A stretch of DNA of 64,000 bases from Chiridota heheva. Taxonomy: Eukaryota; Echinodermata; Holothuroidea; Apodida; Chiridotidae. Under the pieces are notes generated by a model that was not told where the DNA came from, searched no databases, and saw nothing but the letters and a program-made list of their open reading frames with translations. Numbering within the stretch: position 1 is the stretch's first letter; every line of letters starts with the position of its first letter. The stretch is taken from contig JAIGNY010000745.1 in NCBI GenBank assembly GCA_020152595.1, positions 617,501 to 681,500 on the forward strand. The letters are read 5' to 3'. Position numbers and translations under genes: made by a program. Positions 36,001-48,000 of the stretch are shown in pieces.

Positions 36001-39000
36001 TTGTGTACTTTGAAGTGGCTGTGCATATGGTAGTAATTTGGAGGTGTGGGTCTTATTGTGGTTGCTTTTTCATCACATCATAGAAGTATATACAGAGAAT
36101 ACTGAGCTGGGTCGATGAGTAAAGCCAACAAGTCACTGAAATCACAGTTTTTCCCATTGACTCCAATGATAAGAAATTATATGTCATTTTATTTAAAAAA
36201 ATGCCACTTCTAAATTTTTATGTGCATAATATGTTAGTCATTGTTAAAAACCTGTCATCTTCCTAACATAAAAAGTGTACTTTACGAAAATTACGGCACT
36301 ATACACGTGTAAACGATACATGTTCGCTTTGAAACTGTAAAACTGTTGGAATTTTAACACAATGAATAATTGTCCCAAAAATGAGTCGACTTCAAGAAAA
36401 TCATTAAGTTGCAGTTGAAATTCAAATTGAAAATATCAGATATGACAAAAAAAAAATTGCTTTTAAAATAAAGCTAGTCAATTGGTTTTTGCACTACTAT
36501 GGCTTGAGCTATAACATTATTGATGTCTTGTATCTAGATGTCACTTTTCCTTTGGATATGTATGTTTTGTACATTTGAAAAAAGAACTTTTAAGTCATTT
36601 TTCTGTCAACAAACAGTAGACCAAATTTACATATAAATATACTGTTTAAATGCTGGAGCAAGTATGCACAGTTTAATTACATTCAATCTACTGAACTAAG
36701 ATTGGCAGAAATCATATATCCTAAAGTGACAAATTATGTTCAAGATCCAATAGCAAACTGCTTTTGAGTCCTCAGGTCTGATTATCAAACACATTCTTCT
36801 AAGAATATGGTTTATGACACATTTGGAGAATAAATCCTGATTGATGATTAATTTTAAAAGTCTTTGTTTCATCTATTTACAGACAACCCACCTTCTCTTG
36901 GTGCTTGCAAACTATTTGATTATGAACTAGAAATGGTGAGTGATCCATCATCAATATGCTATGTTCTATTCATTTACACTGTACTTTTAAAGCATCATTT
37001 GTGTGCATGTAAAATGTGTTATTTTTTATAAATATTATTTGTATGATGAGATCAAGCACACAAGTATTGACAACAATGGTCTATAAGAGAAGTCCCCATG
37101 TGCCTTATAGGGTTAACATAATACAATTTTGTGTGCCATTGAACAAGATGATAATTGTGTCATTTTTGATTCATTTTCTCTTTATTTTTATTCTCCATAT
37201 GTGCAACATGTGATGTGTATCATTTATATTTCAAATCTAAGCTATGTGTGATTGAGTTCTCATGTATTTCAACTGTAGAGTAATTACACAAGGAGCAAAG
37301 CATTATTTTCTTCCATATTTGTTTGTATTGAAGCCTCAGTACAACTTCGCTTTAGTTTTTGGCTATTCTTTGAACAGTCACAAAAACAGATTAGTAATAA
37401 TAATAATGATAATAGTAATAATAATAATAGTAAGAATTTGTAATGTACCATCTATCTAGGCAGCCTATTCTGGGGCACGATACATGAATAAAACCAAAGT
37501 ATACAGCTTCAAGTACAAGTACAAAAGTCAAACTCACATTATAAGAAAACTTACGGAAGTAAAATAAAATTTAAAATTGTAAAAGAGATGTTTTAAGATT
37601 GTTCTTAAACATAACCAGTGATTTACAACAGCGAGTGTTCATGGGAAGAGAGTTCCATAATTTTGGTGCACATCAAGAAAAAGCTCTGTCGCCCTAGGAC
37701 AAGGTTTCATATATTTTCCAAGGGCCATCATTTCACATCGGCCTCAGGCTATGGGCCAAATTCAGTAATCAAGCCTACATCATCATGCAGGGTAGGTCGC
37801 TCAAGACTGTATTTATTATGCTAGGTAGATCCACAAGTTTGGAGTAGGTAGGACAAGGGTAGGATGGTAACGTTATGTCTGTAACCAACTGCAATGAGCT
37901 ACCGATCAAGCTAATTTGATCAATTTCTTTCAAGTTAGGCCTAAGAGAGATTAACAAAATTTCCATTAAGTCTCTGAGATATGCATCTGTCCAGTTCAAG
38001 TTAACGATCACAAATACTTTAATTGACATGCTGCAAGGGCATCAGAAGTATATCAGTGACTCAAATGACACACTGACGATTTAGCAATTTCTTTCAAGTT
38101 AGGCGTAAGAGAGGTTAACAAATTCTCATTAAGTCTCCTAGATGTGCATCTGTCAGCCTGCTTCTATATTTGTTTTTAATGAAGTTCATGTTTGAGAAGC
38201 TCCTTTCACAGGTGTATGTGCTTTCGAACATGGTCAGAATTGTTGTTGTCAGCTTCTTCAATAAAAGCTTGTTCGTAATGTTGCCCTGTAACAATTGCCA
38301 CTGCATCCTCACAATCCAACACGTTCTCCTTGCTTGCCCCCTGTACAACCTTCCCAGAGCTTCCCTCGCTCCCACAACTCAATTGCTGAGTTCTTCCAAA
38401 AAAATCCTCCAGATAAAATAGTCTCCTTCCTTCAGCATGCATCCCTCTACAACCATATTTAATTCTCCTCTTCCACCCCCTCTCTACTTTGTTTTTGTTT
38501 TACCCATGCACCTCCTCTCTCGATCACAGCTTTCTGGCTTTTGTTCTTGAATTTCTCTCATTCTCCCCCTGGTCTCTTTCCTTACTACCTCTAAAATGAT
38601 CTGACCTCTCAGGCACAATTTGACCTTCATTGTCGTGGTGCCGTTAAGACCTCATCAAACAAACAAACAAACCAAAACGCGACAGGGTTAGTGATTCGAT
38701 CTCCGTTGAGTGTAATATCCTGTTGCATACAATCACCGTTGTGCTCAATGCTGCAACATCAACCCAGTCGAAACAGACTTGGCTTTATTAGAAAATCCCA
38801 ACAGGCTTCCGATGTTAAATGGATTTGCTATTCCAGCCATTAACCCTTCCATTCAGAATGAATCCATTAAATCTGGCAGAGAAATTTGCTACAAGTTCAT
38901 TTATGAAATCACTGTGGTTTACATGTGAACCTGCATCTTTCAAAGTTGGGAAAAACAGGTATTCACCCTTAATCTACCACGAGGCGATATTATCGCCATT

Positions 39001-42000
39001 TTGGGTGCCTCCCATGCACATTTTAAAGGAGTCCTGGTAGAGTAAGGGTTATTAAGTTTTCCAGGTAAAGTTTCAGTTCCACCTGAAAGGTGTTCACGTA
39101 TGAAAGGAGGTCACATATTGTATAGCTATGTCCCTGAAGTCTTAAATTAAAATCATTTAGTGTTGAGAGCAATGTGACTTAATTCTTTTTATCCGATATA
39201 CTTTACCTTGCACTTTACCACCTAAATTTTGGTTAAAAATCTTTATTTTCCGGGATTCTCTCTCTGTGGATCAGTATCTGCTTTCGGTGAGACCGTTCTT
39301 TTGTTTTTTCCCCTTCCATTGTGTCCAGACTTTCATGCCCTTATCGATACCTGTACAGTGGTTCTATAGTAGTTCTACAATTTTTGTTTTTTTAGATGCC
39401 TCGGGTCTCTCGGCCCTTGGCTTTTTTTCCATCATGATGAAACACTTCTTTCTTGACCCTCCCTCCTCGTGACCTACCTACTACCTCCATTGACCAATCT
39501 TCAGCCCCAGTCCCCCAAATTCTAATCATACAGGCCACCAATAAACCAGAAAGTTTCAAAAAAGTTTCCCCTTTTCTCATACACAAGGGCGCTCCAGGGC
39601 CTTGTCGGTACCCTCCCCACGGTCTCTACCCTCAGATCCGGCGATCACCTGGTGCACTGCATGAGGGGCACTGAAGCCACCACATTCCTCACCACCAAAA
39701 CCCTAGCTAATACTGGTATTGATGTTACAGTCACCCCCCCCCCATCGTTCCCTGAACTCCAGCAAAAGCATCATTAAAACTAGAGACCTTTCCTACTTGA
39801 CCCATGAAGACCTCGTTGAGGAACTTGCCAACCCACACGTTACTGAAGCCCGTCATCTTGTCTTCAAGAAAGACAGTGCTGAAACATCCACAAATACAAT
39901 TTTCCTGACTTTTGCCACACCAACTCTCCCCTCCCACATCACTGCCGGCTACCTGAGAATCTCAGTCGCCCCTTACATTCCCAACCCCCTCCGTTGTCAT
40001 AAGTGCCAGAGGTATGGCCATGGAAAAAACTCCTGTCGCAGCCAAGCGCGCTGTGCCAAGTGTGGAGCCCTGGACCATGACAGCGCCTCCTGCACCTACA
40101 CCCCACTCTGCACCAATTACGACGATGCTCATCCAGCCAACCATCCCTCCTTCTCAAAAGACTGCCCCACCTGGCTTCAGGGAAAGCAGATAACCAAACT
40201 TAAAAACCTTAATCCCAACATCACTTACATGGAGGCCAGGAAGCAATTCCTTGCTTCCCTCCACACCAAACCTTCCTACTTGAGCACAGTCTCCTCTAAT
40301 ACCAATACCCTCCCCCTTCCCCCCCCCCCCACCAACACAACTAAAACTGACTCATGCCCAAACCGACCTCACCTGGCTCTTCTTAACCAGTCCTAAGCCC
40401 ATCACCATTGTCAACAACCCAACCACACCCATTACCAAAACCACCACTTCTCTCCCCAACCTTCCTTCTCTAAGGCCTCTGCCGTCCCCTACTCCAATAC
40501 CTCTAATGCCATCAAACTCAAGCCAACCTGGCTAACAAACATCAAACCAACAAACTAAACAACAAACAAACAACCAATCAACAAACAGCCCACCATCCAA
40601 AACCCCCGTATGATACTGAAGAAAGCATGGATTGTTCGATTACCGAACACTCCGCACATACTTCTCGTCCAACTTTCAAAAACAACCACTCCTAAACCAT
40701 GGAAAGATCAAAAAAAAAAAAAATCCAACTCAGACCCAACAGATTTTCCTCTAGATAACCTCCTACCTCCTTATGGCATGCAACACAAACAATTACAATA
40801 AAACCCACAACATTATACAATGGACCATCAGGAGTCTTAAGGCCAATTCTAAAGAAACTGACCTACTGACCTCCACCTTTAATCCGGTCGTCTTCTGCCT
40901 ACAAGAAACCTTCTTTAAAACCACTGACCAATATTCTCTCAACAACTTTGCTTGCTACCATTAACAACAAGTGGACGCCGACAGGGCCTTTTGGGGCATC
41001 TTTATTCTCATTAGACACAATATCCCACACAGCCCTCTTCATTCATGAAATCAATGTGGTCTACATGTGAACCTGCTTCTCTCGAAGTTTGGAAGAACAG
41101 GTGTTCTCCGCTTAATAAGTCATCCAGGTAAACTTTCAGTTTCACTTTAAGCCATTCATGGATGAAACTAGGTCACATATTGTATGGCTAGGTCCCTGAA
41201 GTCTCAAATTTAAATCATTTAGATAGCTGGTGATGTAAACTAGTAAGGCGATGATGTTCATGTTTTGCCTACACAGTCTTCTGACAGAAATTGATTTAGC
41301 TCGATTTAGATGGCCCAAAAATGTGATGAGACCATCTCCTTACTGAGCCATCACACATTATTGTGTAGCAAGAGATCGTCAAAATCGACCCCAACTTCAT
41401 AAAGGAAAATTTTCAGATTCCTGTATTTCAATGTAGACGTTGCCCTTAAGTAGTTCACCAACTTCATGATTGAGTCCATGGGAATCTTGTACCTAGCTCC
41501 GAGTTCAGCCAAAGGACAATCTGATGGATGATGCAATATATGTCAGTATTTCTGGACACATCTCTTCTTTCAACCTACAGTAGTAACCATCCCTTGAAGT
41601 CTTCCTATTATTGCCGGTGCCCCATCAGTCGTTATTGAAACTTTCTTCGAGACGTCAACTTCCATGATTCTTAAAACAGCAGCAAGAGCTTTTTAGATGT
41701 TAGTGCCCGTTGTTCTACTCTTTATCGTCTGAAGGCTGAGAATGTCTTCATGGTAGGACCCCTTTAAATGGTATACCAGAAGTTGTGCATTATCAGTTAT
41801 GTCAGTTAATTCATTGACTGTTGGAAACAAACAATCAGCTTCTTTAAATCTTTGCTTGAATTCACTCATAACTGCACTTGACAATTTCTCGCTTCTTTTG
41901 TAATGGTATTATTTGACAGCGAAATTCTCGTTATTTCGTCAGCGCTTGGTATTTCATTGCTGGATTTTCGATGACAGATTCCATCACATCAACCAAACAC

Positions 42001-45000
42001 TTTGATAATTTCTGCATCTGTAAAGGGTTTCATGCTTTACAAGCCTCCAGAAACTTTTGAGTGATGCTTTTGCTGCTCTTTCCTGCACTGCCAGGAAAGC
42101 CCCCATGATTTGCTGGCTGGCAGTGACAGATTTTTGTAGCCTCTTGATTTCATCCTTCCTCTTTTCCGAGTTTGGTGGGAATTCATGATCGAATGTTTGA
42201 TGGTTGGTTTAAAAGTGCTGGTTTATGTTCACCTTTTTCACAACAGTTGTAGAATAGTTACAAATCAGACACATCGGCTTCGACGATTCATTCTTGAAAA
42301 TGAAAACAATATTGTGTGTCTACTCATCTCTGAAAATACGATTCTCTGAATCAACTTTTTAATGTTTCTGTTGTGGTGACATGAGGAAAATGATTTCTGA
42401 ATGGTATTTGATCTAATCGTGTGGCAAAACTAACGTTACATGACAAACAAAACTGGCCGAAACAATTCATGACTACAAACAAGATGAGAAAGCGTGGGAT
42501 AAGAAGGATGTACGCCAGTCTCCAGATGTCAACTGTTCTTTTATCCGGCTTCCTTTGACAAGCCACGAGTCTGCCTATTTTATAACGGAACTAAAGATAA
42601 CATTTTATTTGATAAGCTGTGATGTTCTAGTGTGCTGATCTGCCTAGGAAAACTTAAAATAAACAAGGATTTTACAATTTTTACTGATCTCATTCGGATC
42701 AATTGAGACATTATATTTTTTTCCGCTACGACTATTGTTCATGGGCTAGATTGGATTGTCTGGCGAGCCAGATTTGGCCCGCTGTCCGCCTATTAAGAAT
42801 CGTTGCCCTAGGAAGAGACAGTCATTGGTGTTGTGAGAAGAAATAGATCTGATTCTCCAAGAGTCAGGATTGGCGCATGGGGAATAAGGAGTTGGTCGAT
42901 GTAAGATGGTGCAAGTCCATTTAGTTATTTCGATGTAAGTAGGATAATTTTGAATTCAATCCGATTGTGGATAGGCAACCAATGAAGATGTATGAAGGTT
43001 GGAGTGATATGATTGAATTTGCGAGTTTTGGAAAGAACACGTACAGCAGCCTTTTGAGTGCGCTGAAGTTTGTCAAGGAGACTATCTGAGTTGTGAGGTG
43101 ATAAGGGCATGAACAAAAATAGCTGCAGTGTCATGTGACAAACTTTTCAGAATTGAGCTGATATTGCAAAATTGATTTAAAGCAGATTGACAAACTTTTT
43201 TTAACACATTTATCCACGGATATATTGTCATCAAAAACAATTCCAGGATTTCTGACAGTGCGAAGGTTGAATACTGGCATTAGCAATATGAATGTGATTT
43301 GAATTATAAGTTTGCTTGTGTATTCCTGTCAAAGAGATTTCTAATAATAGGAAAATGGGCTGAAAAATTAGGTTTTCTGAAGTGAACAATATTTTAAGTA
43401 CTCATATAGGATGGACATTGTTATGCCTGAAACTTATCCAGTGCAGAACGTGTTAATGACAAATTTGACGTATATTATGCCATGGCTGAAATTTCTTACG
43501 ACACAGGTTGTACCTGCGTTGTAAGATTTAGATATAGCTTGTGAAATTTTACGCCAGTTTTTCATTAACATAAATGAAAATCATGAACCTCTCTGATGCG
43601 ATTCAAAGTTTTATTTTACAAAAAATGACTGAATTAGGCCCACTCATAAATGAAAGAAAAATGACACAACTACGAGACTAATGGCCGAATGATTCAACAT
43701 GCCTGTAATACTGTATATAAACACATAGATTAGTACATAGATAGGCCCTATACATGATGTGCGTACACTGGACAGTGTATGTGAAAGTTTTGATGTTGTT
43801 TTGAATGCAGGCTGTCAATTGTCAACGATATAATTAGCTAGGATTCTACTTTCCTCCTGTATAGTGTTGATCGTGTATCTGTGAAGTGATCACAATCTGC
43901 AAGTCAAGTTACTATGCTGTAAAGAAGAAAAAGTGTTTAAGATCTGAATAGTATATTATCGTTGACAATTGTCAAAGTTCACTAAAACCGAATATAAAAA
44001 CAGGATAAAAAGGTGGGTGACAAAAGGTGGGTTTGGGTAGTAGGTGAATGGATGATGGTAGGTGAATGGGGATGTTAGGTGAATGGGGGGTGGTAGGTGT
44101 AAGGGGCAATAGGAGATAAAGAGGAAAGAATGTTGGGTGCAAGTTGGTAGAATGATTAGTAGATATAGGAATTAAGATGAGGGTGGGATGGCATGGGGGA
44201 CAGGATGCGATGAAATGTGGAACAGGAAGGGATGGCATGTGGGACAAGGTGGCATGTGGGATAGGGTACCATGGAATGTGGGACAGGATGTCATGGCATA
44301 TAGGACAGGGTGGGATAGCATGTGGGACAAGGTTGGATGGCATGTGGGACAAGGTGAGGTGGCATGGGGGACAGAGTGTAATGACATGTGAGACAGGATG
44401 GCATGTCATCTTGATTGCAGGTATGATGGCATACAGGTCATGTTGTGTAATGGTATCTGGATTTCCTGTAGGGAGGGATATAGGATGGGACATCATGCAG
44501 AACAGAAGGTGGGATGGCAGTTGTGACATAGGGTGGATAGCATGTTATTAGCATTAGTTTGATATAGTTAAACCTCTCTGTCACCTTTGCTATTGATACC
44601 GTCATACAATGTAAACCAAGGTACGACAAATCAACCTGAAGGCAAATTGTCCACTGACCTCTGCACTTGCTGTATTCCAGAAAGAAAATTAGTTGCCCTG
44701 GGAATTTTATGTGCATGCATGTGTTAAATACAAACTCTGCCAATAATTTGGTTTTCCAATGTGTAGATCAAAGAAGAATTATGATTTCTGTATGTCCCGG
44801 GCAGTGGAACCAGTGATTGATTGATTCCCTGATGTAAACTGCTCTGTTAAAAGGTGTTCATCCTGTATTTACTGTCTCTTTGCAGGGTGTGTTTGTTGGT
44901 CCAGGAAATAAACTGGGTGATCCTATACCTGTGTCAAAGGCTCATGATCATATTTTTGGCTTGGTGCTCATGAATGATTGGAGTGGTAAGATTCTGTGGT

Positions 45001-48000
45001 CATCATGTGATCATGGCCTATTATAGTTTTGTTAGGATTAGGAAAATTAAACGGGTTTCGACAGATGCAGAATTGTTTTTCTCTTATTCTTTGTTTTTTG
45101 AGTTTTTAATTCTATGGATGGGACAGTTGACAAAATCTAGAATGAAATCTGCTTTGATAGCTTTGCTTGACATATTTGAAAGTGAGGCAAAAATATCTGT
45201 AATGCAAAATAAAGTTAAACAAAATCTGAACTTGTGAAGCTTAAAAATTTTGATTCAATGAAAGTGAAGTATTTACTATTTCTTTTTCCTATACATTGTT
45301 TGCTATAACAATTCAAGTAGGGTATTTGAGTCACTACCCACCCAAAAATTTCCCAACAAATTTGAAGAGTCCCCATAGTAACTGATTACATTAGCACCAC
45401 TGTTAGGACCTGTAAGGACAAGGAATTAAGAGTGCATAATTTATATCCAGATCTGCTTTATTAAGTTCCCAGCATATTTTAGCACTTCTTACTCATGGAT
45501 ATACTGTTTATTATTGGTGGATATGCTTTTTGTAGAAACAAGGTATTAGCTAGTTTTTTTAATTTGTATATACATGATGGAATTAAAACAAAACTTACTT
45601 TTTTTTGCATGATGGAGATGTTTTTGTACCTGGACTCTTTCAATATCATTTTTGTTTTGGGTCTTGTGTACTTGAGTTTATTTCTCTGAACAGCAGTGAG
45701 CCTTATGATTGGCCCATCGGAGCTACGTAGTTATCCTTTGGTGTGGCTATTATTCATATTTGTACTTAAAAACGAATAAATAAAAAAAAATGGTTGTTTT
45801 TTATGCAAATAGCACCAAACGTCATTTATGGCGGATACTGGCAATTTACAAGAATGCTGATTGATTTATTGACTGATTATATTTATGACCAAAAGCTTTT
45901 AGCTACTTGTGGAAAGTATTTAATAAATCAACATATGTTTGAGTATAATTCCAACCTCTAATTTTCTTGCTTTTGTTGTGTGTTAAAGAAATAAATTGGT
46001 ACTTCTTCAAACAAAGACTTAGCTCTATTTAAGGTATGTGAATAATGTATAACAAAAATGTTATTATTGATTGCAAATGACAGTTTCTGGTTGCTTTTAC
46101 AGCTCGAGATATCCAGAAATGGGAGTACGTTCCTCTTGGCCCATTTTTAGGGAAAAACTTTGGAACCACAATATCACCCTGGATCGTCACAATAGATGCA
46201 TTGAGACCTTTTATAATCCCTAATAATGCCCAGGTGAGTGAAGAAGAACATAATGTGATGTATATCAAATAGACAGATGTCTAATAGTTATTATAAAGTT
46301 GATAATTATTGTGAGAGAGAGTGCCGCAGATTGAGCATAATGAATGTTTATATTTGAAGTATTGAAGATAAAAAACAAAAGCAATTTCTTCCATCAAAAA
46401 TAAAAAGTGAGTTTTTTTTTTATATTCCTGTAAACAGATGAACTATTTTTTCCTTGTTTGTAAATTATTATTATTATTATTATTATTGATAGTGTAATGA
46501 TAGTGTTGTGATAGTGTTGCGATAGTGTAAATACTCCAATAAAATTCACATTTGGGGCCTGTTGTCCTAGGTAGAACTGTGTGGCCTAATGTTCTGTGCA
46601 GGGATGTATATAGGAAGGAACAGATGCCATGCGGGACATGGATGCCATGCGGGACATGGATGCCATGCGGGACATGGATGCCATGCGGGACATGGATGCC
46701 ATGCGGGACATGGATGCCATGCGGGACATGGATGCCATGCGGGACATGGATGCCATGCGGGACATGGATGCCATGCGGGACATGGATGCCATGCGGGACA
46801 TGGATGCCATGCGGGACATGGATGCCATGCGGGACATGGATGCCATGTCGGGACATGGATGCCATGCGGGACATGGATGCCATGCGGGACATGGATGCCA
46901 TGCGGGACATGGATGCCATGCGGGACATGGATGCCATGCGGGACATACATGCCATGCGGGACATGCATGCCATGCGGGACATGCATGCCATGCGGGACAT
47001 GCATGCCATGCGGGACATGCATGCCATGCGGGACATGCATGCCATGCGGGACATGCATGCCATGCGGGACATGCATGCCATGCGGGACATGCATGCCATG
47101 CGGGACATGCATGCCATGCGGGACATGCATGCCATGCGGGACATGCATGCCATGCGGGACATGCATGCCATGCGGGACATGCATGCCATGCGGGACATGC
47201 ATGCCATGCGGGACATGGATGCCATGCGGGACATGGATGCCACGCGGGACATGGATGCCACGCGGGACATGGATGCCACGCTGGACATGGATGCCACGCT
47301 GGACATGGATGCCACGCTGGACATGGATGCCACGCGGGACATGGATGCCACGCGGGACATGGATGCCTCGCGGGACATGGATGCCACACGGGACATGGAT
47401 GCCACGCGGGACATGGATGCCACGCGGGACATGGATGCCTCGCGGGACATGCATGCCACGCGGGACATGGATGCCACATGGGACATGGATGCCACGCGGG
47501 ACATGGATGCCACGCGGGACATGGATGCCACGTGGGACATAGATGCCACGCTGGACATGGATGCCACGCGGGACATGGATGCCACGCTGGGCTAGGATGC
47601 CACGCTGGCAGGGGATGCCACGCGGGACATGGATGCCATGCGGGACATGGATGCCACGCGGGACATGGATGCCATGTGGGACATGGATGCCACGCGGGAC
47701 ATGGATGCCACGCGGGACATGGATGCCATGCGGGACATGGATGCCACGCGGGACATGGATGGGGGCCATGCGGGACATGGATGGGGGCCATGCGGGACAT
47801 GGATGGGGCCATGGACATGGATGGGGCCATGCGGGACATGGATGGGGCCATGCGGGACATGGATGGGGCCATGCGGGACATGGATGGGGGCCATGCGGGA
47901 CATGGATGGGGGCCATGCGGGACATGGATGGGGGCCATGCGGGACATGGATGGGGGCCATGCGGGACATGGATGGGGGCCATGCGGGACATGGATGGGGG

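Larger units (their letters stand above)
39240..41036 (+). mobile_element. Jockey-like LINE, 5' part (ORF1 and start of ORF2)
   Basis: It holds ORF1 with zinc knuckles and the start of an endonuclease ORF2. It then stops abruptly at about 41036, where hAT sequence resumes. LINEs normally lose their 5' end, so loss of the 3' part points to later deletion or recombination. Its C-rich coding strand contrasts with the AT-rich surroundings. Confidence 0.75.
37700..42805 (-). mobile_element. hAT transposon, decayed and nested, with 8-bp target-site duplication
   Basis: Its borders are set by direct repeats CCCTAGGA (37692-37699 and 42806-42813), which join an interrupted L2-type LINE. The element starts CAAGGTTTCA and ends, inverted, CAACGATTCTTAATAGGCGG; CA...TG ends with 8 bp duplicated are hAT features. 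Minus-strand transposase pieces lie in order: Phe-Cys-Leu-Ser-Cys (about 42450), [20 protein letters not shown] (about 41800), [20 protein letters not shown] (about 41430), and the dimerisation tail [20 protein letters not shown] plus Arg-Ser-Arg-Leu (about 38190). They resemble the ZBED/GTF2IRD2-like hAT group. It is inactive and carries internal LINE and MITE insertions. Confidence 0.85.
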
